Origin: Paraburkholderia graminis C4D1M
GTDB lineage: Bacteria; Pseudomonadota; Gammaproteobacteria; Burkholderiales; Burkholderiaceae
Length of the DNA stretch: 64,000 nt
Direction: 5' to 3'
Assembly (NCBI RefSeq): GCF_000172415.1
Contig: NZ_ABLD01000014.1
Span: 1-64,000 of the forward strand
Of this stretch, positions 8,826-16,708 are shown in pieces. Numbering within the stretch: position 1 is the first letter of the stretch; every line of letters starts with the position of its first letter. Under the pieces are notes generated by a model. It did not search any database. It was not told the DNA's origin and saw only the letters and a program-made list of their open reading frames with translations. Made by a program: the position numbers and the translations under genes.

Positions 8826-9605
8826 TCAATGCACGAACGACAACGCAACCGTATCCGGTCCGCTCGGTCGTCCGAGCAGGTTCAACAGTCCCGCGAGATT
8901 GTCGCGTGCCTCGGGCGCCGATGTCGCCGTGCCATGAAACGACGTCGAAGCCGGCGACACGACCCCACGTCCGTTCAGCATCAGCGGCCCCTTGACGGTC
9001 CGCAGCTCGAGCGTCGACGACGCCCCTTCCGCCTGAAACACCAACTGATACGAGCCGAGCGGCTTCACCGGCGAGACACGCGAACTCACGTCGTTCAGCG
9101 CGACCGTCAACTGGCCGAACGCCTGACGGTTGAAACTGCGCCAGTCGGACCACGAGAGCCGCACGTCGCCCTGTAGATCCAGCGTATTGAACGGCGCGCC
9201 GAGACCGCTCAGCAGCGAAGCCGGCACCGCGATCGCGCCGGGCGTCACATTCGCGCTGCGCGGCGTGGCGTCGACGGTGATCGGCTCCGGCATTGCCTCG
9301 CTCTGCCGCATGGTCATGCGCACGCGGCCCGTGAAGAGCGGCCAGAAAGCCGTGCGCCATTCGATGCGTCCAGGCAGCAGCGTCGCGGCGCTCATATCGG
9401 AGCCCGCGGCGAGCATCAGCGTGGCGGAGCCGTGCCACAGCGAACCGGCCGGGTCGACGAGGTTCACGTGCCCGCCGCTCTGACGGGCGAATTGCGGCGT
9501 GATCCACGCGGCCGGCAACATCGCGAGCATCACTGCCGCGCTGGAAAACACCGCGACCACGAGCCAGGGCAGCGCGGCGCGCAGGCGCCGCATCCAGTAA
9601 GTCAT
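8826..9605 (-). CDS. gspN: Type II secretion system protein GspN
   Basis: GspN is an accessory inner-membrane protein of the T2SS with a large periplasmic domain; many systems lack it and its exact role is not well defined. The 259-residue product has one N-terminal transmembrane helix (LPWLVVAVFSSAAVMLAML), then the GspN signature region NLVDPAGSLWHGSATL and GRIEWR, with a beta-rich remainder. It is the last gene of the leftward gspG-N run and starts 22 nt after gspM stops. Confidence 0.88.
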   Translation of the reverse strand: MTYWMRRLRAALPWLVVAVFSSAAVMLAMLPAAWITPQFARQSGGHVNLVDPAGSLWHGSATLMLAAGSDMSAATLLPGRIEWRTAFWPLFTGRVRMTMRQSEAMPEPITVDATPRSANVTPGAIAVPASLLSGLGAPFNTLDLQGDVRLSWSDWRSFNRQAFGQLTVALNDVSSRVSPVKPLGSYQLVFQAEGASSTLELRTVKGPLMLNGRGVVSPASTSFHGTATSAPEARDNLAGLLNLLGRPSGPDTVALSFVH

Positions 9606-9627
9606 GCGAGATCCCGTGGCAGCGCGC

Positions 9628-10131
9628 TCATTTCGCCGTCGATGGCTGCAGCGACGCCGTCACGTCCACCTGGCCGTCTTCTTTCAGCGCGGTCACGTGC
9701 GCTTCGGCGACCTGCACTTTGAACTGGCGGCGCACGTCGTCGACCCAACCCGTCCACACGGGAAACGACGCGTTCTTCATCTGCACCTGCACCGCGTTGC
9801 CGATCACCTGAACCTGCGTGGCCGCGAGGCCATGATCGGCAAGCGACGCGGACAGCGCGTCCTTCAGCGCGCCGCCGGTCGGCGCCACGCCCTGAGCGGC
9901 GCCGGAAAGCTGACGCGCTTCGTTGGCTTGCGCCGTCATCTGCGCGAGTTGGCGCTGCAAGGTGGGCAGCGATTGACGCAGACGCGCGCGCCCCTCCTGC
10001 GCCGGCGCCCACAGCACCGACCACGCGATCACCACCGCGAGCACGCCGCCGCCCCACGTCAGCAGACCCTTTTCGCGGTCGGTCCGCTGCTCCCAGAAGC
10101 CTGCCCAAGTTTGCGCGAGTTGAGCTTTCAT
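9628..10131 (-). CDS. gspM: Type II secretion system protein GspM
   Basis: GspM is the small inner-membrane partner of GspL in the assembly platform. The 167-residue protein has a short cytoplasmic N-terminus (MKAQLAQTWAGFWEQRTDREK), one transmembrane helix (GGVLAVVIAWSVLWAP) and a periplasmic coiled-coil then ferredoxin-like domain. The ATG at 10131 overlaps the gspL stop as ATGA, so the two are translationally coupled and probably made in balanced amounts. The frame is open much further upstream inside gspL, but that is antiparallel to conserved gspL sequence. Confidence 0.9.
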   Translation of the reverse strand: MKAQLAQTWAGFWEQRTDREKGLLTWGGGVLAVVIAWSVLWAPAQEGRARLRQSLPTLQRQLAQMTAQANEARQLSGAAQGVAPTGGALKDALSASLADHGLAATQVQVIGNAVQVQMKNASFPVWTGWVDDVRRQFKVQVAEAHVTALKEDGQVDVTASLQPSTAK

Positions 10132-11549
10132 TGTCCGTTCCTGATGGTCCACTTGCCGGTATTGCTGTCGATCGCGCCATTCAGTCCGTTGCGCGCGAGG
10201 CGCGCGGCGAAATCGGGATCGAGCTTCACCTCCGGCTTGAAGGTCACGTCGAGCCGCCGGTCGTGATAATCGAGCGCGGCAATGCCGTTGACGGGCACGG
10301 GCGGCAGCGCGCGCGCGAGACGATCGGCGATGGAGAGGAAATCGTCCGGAGAAAGCTCGCCCGCCGCCACACGCAACTGCTGCAACTGACGCGACATCTG
10401 ATCGGGCGCATCGAGCACGACCGTCGTCTTCGGGAACGCGTTGAGCAGCAGTTCGGTCATCTGCGTGTTGATCGCGTCGCGCTGGCGCGACAGCATCAGC
10501 CACTGCACATTCGCGCCGATGATCGCGACCAGCAGCGCGCCGACCGCGAGCAGCACGGGCAGGCGCAGGCGGCGCAGCGTCGCGCGGTCGAGCCGCCACG
10601 GCTGCGACGCGAATTCGAACTGGCACAGATCGAAGCGGCACGCGAGCGCGCGCCGCGCGAGCTGCTCGAACGGCAGCGGACTCGCGCCGTGCACATGCGC
10701 GGCAAGCCGCGCCGGGCTGCTTGCGCCGAGACTCGGCTCGTTGCCAGGCACTTCGGTGAGCATATAGAGCGACACGGGCATCGCGCCGGCGAGCGCGGCG
10801 AGCGTCGCGTTGACCGCGTTCGCCGGCACCGCGAGCCCTTCGCCTTGCGCGCCGCGCGCAATCGCCAGTTCGACGCGCGGCGTGCCGGTTTCCACCGCGC
10901 CTTCCAGCAGCAGTGCCGGCGCGGTTTGAACGACTGCGCCGAGCACCGCCGCGACCATCGGCATGGCTCCAGTTGCAGCGTCGGACAATGCATCAGTCGC
11001 GCTTGCCACCGGCGCGGCATCGCGGCGTGGCGAAGCGTCGGCGCCCGCCAATGCTGGCTCGGCCGCGCTCACCGTTTCGGCAACGTCGACCGGCGCTGCG
11101 GATAACCGCGCCTCCGGCAGACAGCGTGTAACCGGCACCGCACGCAGACTGCGGTGCCCAGCAGCGGAAAACGCTTCGTAGATAAAGCGGAACCACCCTC
11201 GGTCGATGATCGCCAGCACTTGCCGTCCGCCCGCCGCCGGTTGCGGGTCCACGGCGATATGGCAGGTTTGCGGGTCCTGGATCAGCTGATCCTCGACGAT
11301 GTTCGGCAGCGCCTGGCGCAGCTTCGGACCGCGCAGCGGCGGCAGCGTGGCGGGCATCATCAGGAGGTCGCGCGCGGCGACCATCAGCACCGTCGACGTC
11401 GCGCGCGGCAACAGCGCAAGCGCCGAACGCCCGGCGCGCTGCGTGCGTCCCGACTTGTCGAGCAGCACGAACGGCAAGTCCGGCAACTGCCATTCCTGCG
11501 ACGGCACCGCCGGATCACGCGGCGGCAATAAGACGATCAGCGTGCTCAA
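10128..11549 (-). CDS. gspL: Type II secretion system protein GspL
   Basis: GspL links the GspE ATPase to the inner-membrane platform. The cytoplasmic actin-like domain occupies about residues 1-330; a single transmembrane helix follows (LPVLLAVGALLVAIIGANVQW), then a periplasmic ferredoxin-like domain. The protein is 473 residues, normal to slightly long; an Ala-rich insert around residues 165-210 is unlike compact homologues. The start is TTG at 11549, chosen because it begins the conserved MSTLIVLLPPRDP and has a GAGAG ribosome site 9 nt ahead; no in-frame ATG fits. Confidence 0.9.
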   Translation of the reverse strand: MSTLIVLLPPRDPAVPSQEWQLPDLPFVLLDKSGRTQRAGRSALALLPRATSTVLMVAARDLLMMPATLPPLRGPKLRQALPNIVEDQLIQDPQTCHIAVDPQPAAGGRQVLAIIDRGWFRFIYEAFSAAGHRSLRAVPVTRCLPEARLSAAPVDVAETVSAAEPALAGADASPRRDAAPVASATDALSDAATGAMPMVAAVLGAVVQTAPALLLEGAVETGTPRVELAIARGAQGEGLAVPANAVNATLAALAGAMPVSLYMLTEVPGNEPSLGASSPARLAAHVHGASPLPFEQLARRALACRFDLCQFEFASQPWRLDRATLRRLRLPVLLAVGALLVAIIGANVQWLMLSRQRDAINTQMTELLLNAFPKTTVVLDAPDQMSRQLQQLRVAAGELSPDDFLSIADRLARALPPVPVNGIAALDYHDRRLDVTFKPEVKLDPDFAARLARNGLNGAIDSNTGKWTIRNGQ

Positions 11550-11577
11550 AGGCCACTCTCTCTGGGAAAGGCGTTGT

Positions 11578-12738
11578 TCATAGTTGGTCTTGCACCCGCA
11601 CGATACGCGTAGTGTGAGTCAAAGCATCGCGATAGACGAGCGTCGTGCGGTCCACTTCGGCGCGCTCGTGCTGCACGCGGCCATGAATCAGAAAGTAGTT
11701 CGTGTTGACGTCGAACTGGTTTGGATCGATCGAAGTCTGCTGAACGCCCGCGCCGCGCAACGCGAGCGTCACGTCGCCGGCATTATGGAAAAACACGGTC
11801 TGCCGCCGGGCGACGAACGCCTGCGCGGAAGACAGATTCATGCCCGGCACAACGGCCGCAATCACTTCGGCGGGCGCCGTGTTCATGTTGATCGCCGACA
11901 CGGTCGGCAGCACAGTCACGAAGGGCCGCAAGCGCGCGACCATCTCCGGCGTGTAGCCGGGAATGTCGAGCAGCGAATCGACGCTCGTCATTTGCAGCGG
12001 CGCGTGCGCGGCGCTGTCCTCGCCGTCTTCGATGCCCGGTTTGTCCGTGAAGCCGCCGCCTGTTGCCCCACCTGCGGCGCCGCCCTGGATCGCCGGCGTC
12101 GACGGCGTGCCGGACGTCGATGTGACGGTCTGAAAGCGCGTCGCCGATTGCATCAGGCTCGCGCGCACCTGGACCGCGGTGTTCTTCGCGAGCTGGCTGT
12201 TCACGCCGAGCGAAACCAGCAGCCGCTGATACGCGCCGATCTGCTCCACGTCGAGTTGCATGACGCCGGGCGCCGGGCTCGCGACCAGATTGCGCAGATT
12301 GAATTTGGCCTGAGCGTCTTCGATCGAACCCGACAGGTAAGTCGCGGCGCCTTGCTGCGCGCGCACCTCGCCGATCTGACCGAGGAAGTCGGAAAGCCGC
12401 GTCTTCGCGATGGGCACGCCCCACACGCCACCGAGATAGGTGATGCCCGCGGACGTATCGCCTTCGGAGCGAAGAATCAGACGCGTCCAGTCGAGCGCGC
12501 CGCGCGCAACCCATTGCGCCTGCGCGAGCAGACGCTGGTTCTCGATCCGGCGGATCTGCACTTGCTGACGCCACAACATGCCGGAGACGAGAATCGCCGA
12601 GAGCGCAACGACGAGCAACGCGCTGATGATGGCCGCGCCGCGCTGATGGGTGGAATGGGTGTGCCGTGCGTTACGCGAGCCGCGCGTTACACACAAAGAA
12701 CCCGTCGAGCGTCCCGCGCTGAAGGAGAACAATCTCAT
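11578..12738 (-). CDS. gspK: Minor pseudopilin GspK
   Basis: GspK caps the T2SS pseudopilus tip with GspI and GspJ. A long basic leader ends at HQRG, followed by the prepilin helix AAIISALLVVALSAILVSG. Cleavage after Gly by the prepilin peptidase is expected. As usual for GspK there is no Glu at mature position 5, and a large alpha domain with SAM-like folds follows (SVDSLLDIPGYTPEMVARL, INMNTAPAEVIAA). I start at ATG 12738, one base after the gspJ stop; a TTG four codons earlier is also open. Confidence 0.9.
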   Translation of the reverse strand: MRLFSFSAGRSTGSLCVTRGSRNARHTHSTHQRGAAIISALLVVALSAILVSGMLWRQQVQIRRIENQRLLAQAQWVARGALDWTRLILRSEGDTSAGITYLGGVWGVPIAKTRLSDFLGQIGEVRAQQGAATYLSGSIEDAQAKFNLRNLVASPAPGVMQLDVEQIGAYQRLLVSLGVNSQLAKNTAVQVRASLMQSATRFQTVTSTSGTPSTPAIQGGAAGGATGGGFTDKPGIEDGEDSAAHAPLQMTSVDSLLDIPGYTPEMVARLRPFVTVLPTVSAINMNTAPAEVIAAVVPGMNLSSAQAFVARRQTVFFHNAGDVTLALRGAGVQQTSIDPNQFDVNTNYFLIHGRVQHERAEVDRTTLVYRDALTHTTRIVRVQDQL

Positions 12739-12739
12739 C

Positions 12740-13441
12740 TCATTCCCCAATCAAAAAAACGCGCGTGATGGGCCGTGCGAGCGACTTCGCGCCCACGCTC
12801 ACTTCGAGCCCCGTCACGGAGCGCGGCAGCGGAGCATTGCCAAGCTGCGGCACCTTGAGATTGTTGTCGGCCTCGGTGATCGCGCCTTGCACGTCCTTCA
12901 TCTGCGTGGTCCAGCCGACGCGCGGCACATAGAGCCGCGCCGAAATTGCGCCGACGCCGCCCATCAACGGCACGGCCGACCAGCCTTCGCCTTCGCTGCC
13001 GCGCGACGCCGCGCGCAGATCGCCGACGCTGGCAAGCGGCGGAGACGCATAGCGGATCACGCGGCCTTCGGTGACGCGGTAACGCACGACCTGCAAGCGC
13101 GGCGCGGAGCCGGGCAAGCTCATCTGCCGCACGATCTGCAATGCGCCGCCGAGGAGCGACACCGCCGGCTGACCGGATTCGTCGTCGGAAGCGGCCTGAC
13201 GCGCGTCGATGCGCATCTGGTCGAACAGTTGCGCGAACACGCGCTCGTCTTCCATCGCGTTCGTAATGGTCTGCCGGCCGCGGATGATCTGGTCGAGCCC
13301 GCGCCACGACAGCACCGCGATCACCGCCATGATCGCGATCGCGACGAGCAGTTCGATCAGCGTGAAGCCATGCACGCCCGCGCGAGAGCGGCGGCGGCCG
13401 GTGCGCTCGCGGCGGCGCTCAGAGCGAACGATTCGTTTCAT
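12740..13441 (-). CDS. gspJ: Minor pseudopilin GspJ
   Basis: This prepilin-like protein forms part of the pseudopilus tip. The basic leader ends at GVHG and the mature helix starts FTLIELLVAIAIMAVIAVLSW with Glu5 present. The 233-residue length fits the family. The gene overlaps the 3' end of gspI by 23 nt and abuts gspK, continuing the tightly packed leftward operon. Confidence 0.92.
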   Translation of the reverse strand: MKRIVRSERRRERTGRRRSRAGVHGFTLIELLVAIAIMAVIAVLSWRGLDQIIRGRQTITNAMEDERVFAQLFDQMRIDARQAASDDESGQPAVSLLGGALQIVRQMSLPGSAPRLQVVRYRVTEGRVIRYASPPLASVGDLRAASRGSEGEGWSAVPLMGGVGAISARLYVPRVGWTTQMKDVQGAITEADNNLKVPQLGNAPLPRSVTGLEVSVGAKSLARPITRVFLIGE

Positions 13442-13859
13442 TCGCGACCACCGTGACCATCTGGGCGAGATTGCCGGAGCGCCCGGGCATCGTCACCATC
13501 ACTTCCACGCGACGAAACACCGGATTCGGCGTCGCCGACACTTGCTCGGTACAGATCAACTGCAAATTTCCTTGCGAGCAATCGAAACTCGTCGAGCCGA
13601 CATTCGGCCATGCATGCGTGAGGCGCAATTGCGCGAGCGTGTTATCCGCGCTCCAGCCGGCCAGCAAGCGCCGATGAAGATCGGCCTCGCCGGTCGCGAG
13701 TGAGCCGACCGCGCGCAGCGATGCGGCAAGCGCGACGGCGATGATCGCGAGCGCGACCAGCACTTCGATCATCGTGAAACCGCGCTCGCGGTGGACGGCC
13801 CGGCGAGCCGCCGTGCTGCTGCTGCTGCTTCTGCTACTGCTGCTGCTGCGATGGCGCAT
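13419..13859 (-). CDS. gspI: Minor pseudopilin GspI with serine-tract leader
   Basis: GspI is a pseudopilus-tip prepilin. The mature helix FTMIEVLVALAIIAVALAASL follows the leader end HRERG. The leader is unusual: between the start and the basic cleavage region lie two runs of five serines separated by one arginine, encoded by an AGC-type triplet repeat at 13814-13849. I start at ATG 13859 (MRHRS), one base after the gspH stop; eight codons more are open upstream. Only the leader is affected, so the mature protein of about 117 residues is normal. Confidence 0.9.
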   Translation of the reverse strand: MRHRSSSSSRSSSSSTAARRAVHRERGFTMIEVLVALAIIAVALAASLRAVGSLATGEADLHRRLLAGWSADNTLAQLRLTHAWPNVGSTSFDCSQGNLQLICTEQVSATPNPVFRRVEVMVTMPGRSGNLAQMVTVVANETNRSL

Positions 13860-13860
13860 G

Positions 13861-14400
13861 TCAGTGCACCTCGTAGCGGCCATTGCCGGTGCCGACGATC
13901 GTCGCGCTGCCCGCGGCGGAAAACAGCGTGACGCGCACGGGCACGTCGATCGCCTCGGTGCCGAACACGACGCGATTCGCCTTCGAATTCGAGCCCGGAT
14001 AGTCGATCGTCACGCCGCTCACGCCGCCTTCCCACTGACGCGGCTTGAGCAGATCGTCGCGCAGCGGACGCCAGCCGTCCTCGGTGCGCAAGTCGAAACG
14101 AAAGCCGCCGTCGAACGGTTGCCACGCGATCGGACGCGCGCGCACCTGCGCTTCGTCGCCGGCCGATTCGAACAGCAGCGCGAGACGCTGTGCTTCCTCG
14201 TTCAGGTCGGTGCGCGGATTGCGCGTCATCGTCAACGCGGTCAGTGAGACCAGCAAGCCTGCAATCACCAGCACCACCATCATTTCCAGCAGCGTGAAAC
14301 CCGCCTGATGCCGGCGCAGGCCGCGCGCGCGCAACGCCGCGCCCGCCGCGCGGGGCGGCGGGTTCGTTGCGACACGTGCGTTGCTATCGTCTATTGCCAC
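13861..14400 (-). CDS. gspH: Minor pseudopilin GspH
   Basis: GspH is a prepilin-like component of the pseudopilus. The leader ends RRHQAG and the mature sequence begins FTLLEMMVVLVIAGLLVSL with Glu5. The C-terminal GspH domain covers the rest of the 179 residues. The start is GTG at 14400, 10 nt inside the end of gspG, giving a leader of about 34 residues; this fits the overlapping style of the operon. Confidence 0.9.
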   Translation of the reverse strand: MAIDDSNARVATNPPPRAAGAALRARGLRRHQAGFTLLEMMVVLVIAGLLVSLTALTMTRNPRTDLNEEAQRLALLFESAGDEAQVRARPIAWQPFDGGFRFDLRTEDGWRPLRDDLLKPRQWEGGVSGVTIDYPGSNSKANRVVFGTEAIDVPVRVTLFSAAGSATIVGTGNGRYEVH

Positions 14401-14855
14401 GAGCCCACGTCGGCGTCATTGCCTTCGCCGCCTGCCTTGCCGTCCGCGCCGTAGCTGAAGACGTCGATTTCGCCGTGCACGCCGGGGTTCAGATATTGAT
14501 AGCCGTTGCCCCACGGATCATTCGGCAAACGTTCCAGATAGCCGCCGTCTTTCCAGTTGTTCGGCACGGGGTCCGTCGCGGGCTTTTCGATCAGCGCGCG
14601 CAGACCTTGCTCCTGCGTCGGATAACGGCCGTTGTCCAAACGATAAAGCTTGAGCGCCTGCATCACGGTGCCGATGTCCTGCTTCGCGGCGACGCGCCGC
14701 GCTTCGTCGGGACGGCTCATGATTTTCGGCACGATCAACGCGGCCAGGATGCCGAGAATCGCGATCACGACCATGATTTCGATCAGCGTAAAGCCGCGTT
14801 GACGACGGCTGCGCGAACCCGCAATTGCTGTGCGGCGAATGGTCGACAGTTGCAT
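14391..14855 (-). CDS. gspG: Major pseudopilin GspG
   Basis: GspG is the main subunit of the T2SS pseudopilus. The leader ends RRQRG and the mature helix is FTLIEIMVVIAILGILAALIVP. Family signatures include the region DEARRVAAKQDIGTVMQALKLYRLDNGRYPT, the loop WGNGYQYLNPG and a C-terminal calcium-site region with FSYGADGK. The 154-residue length is typical. It is the first gene of the leftward gspG-N run, and the 157-nt gap to gspC on the other strand should hold both promoters. Confidence 0.95.
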   Translation of the reverse strand: MQLSTIRRTAIAGSRSRRQRGFTLIEIMVVIAILGILAALIVPKIMSRPDEARRVAAKQDIGTVMQALKLYRLDNGRYPTQEQGLRALIEKPATDPVPNNWKDGGYLERLPNDPWGNGYQYLNPGVHGEIDVFSYGADGKAGGEGNDADVGSWQ

Positions 14856-15012
14856 AGCTTGCTACCTCTTTTCAGGTGAATTATCGACTGGGCGGACTCG
14901 GTGCTCTGGCACTCGCGGTGCCATTGAACGCGCCCGGCCGGTCATTTTAATGTCATGCAGTTGAAGGGTTTCAACCCAACGCAATTTTCACAATAGTCCG
15001 TACAATGTGCGC

Positions 15013-15426
15013 ATGAACGCACTCCAAATCCGCCTTCTGTCGCTCGCGCTCTTCGCCGTGTTCTGCGCGACGCTGACCTACTGGACCATCACACTCACCG
15101 CGATGTCCGGTGCGCCGGTGCCCGCAGCCGCCGCGCACGCGCAGGTCTCGACCGATCAGGCCGCCACGCTGTTCGGCGGACAGCTCACGCGCACGGTCAA
15201 CCAGGACGTGCATCTGTTCGGCATTCTCGCGCTGACCCAAGGCGCCGCGGCCATCGTCAGCGTGGGTGGCGAGCCGCCGCGTGCGGTGTCGCTCGGCAGC
15301 ACGCTGATGCAAGGCGCCAAACTCTCCGAAGTCCGCGCCCGCTCCATCGTGATCGACCGCAATGGCGCGCATTCCGAAGTATTCCTGCCGGCGAACGCCG
15401 CGGGTCCTACTATCTACGTGCGTTAA
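15013..15426 (+). CDS. gspC: Type II secretion system protein GspC (short form)
   Basis: GspC connects the inner-membrane platform to the outer-membrane secretin through its homology region. The 137-residue protein has an N-terminal transmembrane helix (LLSLALFAVFCATLTYWTITL), then an HR-type domain (QDVHLFGILALTQGAAAIVSVGGEPPRAVSLG). The C-terminal PDZ or coiled-coil domain of longer homologues is missing, which is the usual Burkholderia form. It lies on the plus strand between gspG and gspF, opposite to all other gsp genes. A TACAAT hexamer at 15001-15006 sits 6 nt before the ATG with no ribosome site between, so the mRNA may be leaderless. Confidence 0.85.
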   Translation: MNALQIRLLSLALFAVFCATLTYWTITLTAMSGAPVPAAAAHAQVSTDQAATLFGGQLTRTVNQDVHLFGILALTQGAAAIVSVGGEPPRAVSLGSTLMQGAKLSEVRARSIVIDRNGAHSEVFLPANAAGPTIYVR

Positions 15427-15486
15427 GCTTGGTCGCCAGGTTCAGCCATCACGCCGCTGTGCAATCGCGCCGCGGCATTCCACGCC

Positions 15487-16704
15487 TCACTGCACCAGAT
15501 TATTCAACTCGATGATCGGCAGCATCACCGCCAGTACGATCACCAGCACCACGCCGCCCATCGCCAGAATCAGCAGCGGCTCCAGCAGACTCGTCAGGAA
15601 CATCGTGCGGCGCTCGAGCTCGCGCGCTTCGCCGTCGGCGGCACGGTCGAGCATCGTCGTGACGTCGCCGGTCGCTTCGCCGGAACGGATCAGGTGAACC
15701 AGCACCGGCGGGAACGTCTTCGTATTGCCGAGCGCGCGTGACAGCGACGTGCCTTCGCGCACACGCACGATCGCATCGTCGATGTTGCCGCGCATCGCGG
15801 TGTTGCTGAGCGTTTCAGCGGCGGCTTGCAGCGCACGCAGAATCGGCACGCCGGCCGCCGTCAGAATGCCGAGCGTGCTCGCGAAGCGCACGGTGTTGTA
15901 GCCGCGCACGAGTTTGCCGAGGAGCGGCGCGGTGAGCAGCCACCGGTCGAACGCGAAGCGCGGGCCGGCTTGTCTGAGCGTCGAACGCACCACATAGAAC
16001 AGCACCGCGACCGCGATCAGCACGGCCCACCACCAGTTCCGCACGAAGCCGGAGAGCGCCATCATCATGATCGTGAGGAAGGGCAGTTGCTGCTTGGTGC
16101 TCGCGAACACGTTGACCACCTGCGGCACCACATAGCTCAGCAAAAACGTGACGATGCCGAACGCGATGATCGTGACGATCGTCGGGTAAGTGAACGCCAG
16201 CACGATCTTCTGCTTAAGCGCGTTGCGTTGCTCGATGTAGTCCGCGAGCCGCGATAACACCAGGCCGAGCTTGCCGGTATGTTCGCCGGCCGCGACCAGC
16301 GCGCGATAGATCTCCGGAAAGTCTTTCGGATGCTGCGTGAGCGCATTCGCGAGCGAATGGCCGCCGAGCACCTCGGCGCGAATCGCCGCCATCAATTCGC
16401 GGATGTAGTCGCGCTCCGATTGCTCCGTCAAAACGGCGAGCGCTTCGTCGAGCGGCAAGCCGGCAATCAGCAGGCTCGCCAGTTGCCGCGTGAGAATGGC
16501 CTGCTCGCGCTGCGACAGCCGCCGTCCCAATGAAAGACGCTGATTGCGCTCGCCGCGCGTGCGCGTGGCGGCCGGCTCGACGACGAGCGGCGTGAGTCCT
16601 TGCGAACGCAGATTGGTGCGCGCGCCGCGCGCGCTGTCCGCGTCGAGCACGCCTTTTTGCGCCTTGCCCGCCGCGTCGATCGCTTCGAAACGAAATGCCG
16701 GCAT
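15487..16704 (-). CDS. gspF: Type II secretion inner-membrane platform protein GspF
   Basis: GspF is the polytopic membrane protein of the assembly platform that contacts GspE and GspL. The 405 residues contain two repeats of the T2SSF domain (starting around RQLASLLIAGLPLDEAL and RFASTLGILTAAGVPILRAL) and three transmembrane helices, the last near the C-terminus (LEPLLILAMGGVVLVIVLAVMLPI). It follows gspE by 4 nt and ends near the convergent end of gspC. Confidence 0.95.
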   Translation of the reverse strand: MPAFRFEAIDAAGKAQKGVLDADSARGARTNLRSQGLTPLVVEPAATRTRGERNQRLSLGRRLSQREQAILTRQLASLLIAGLPLDEALAVLTEQSERDYIRELMAAIRAEVLGGHSLANALTQHPKDFPEIYRALVAAGEHTGKLGLVLSRLADYIEQRNALKQKIVLAFTYPTIVTIIAFGIVTFLLSYVVPQVVNVFASTKQQLPFLTIMMMALSGFVRNWWWAVLIAVAVLFYVVRSTLRQAGPRFAFDRWLLTAPLLGKLVRGYNTVRFASTLGILTAAGVPILRALQAAAETLSNTAMRGNIDDAIVRVREGTSLSRALGNTKTFPPVLVHLIRSGEATGDVTTMLDRAADGEARELERRTMFLTSLLEPLLILAMGGVVLVIVLAVMLPIIELNNLVQ

Positions 16705-16708
16705 GCGC

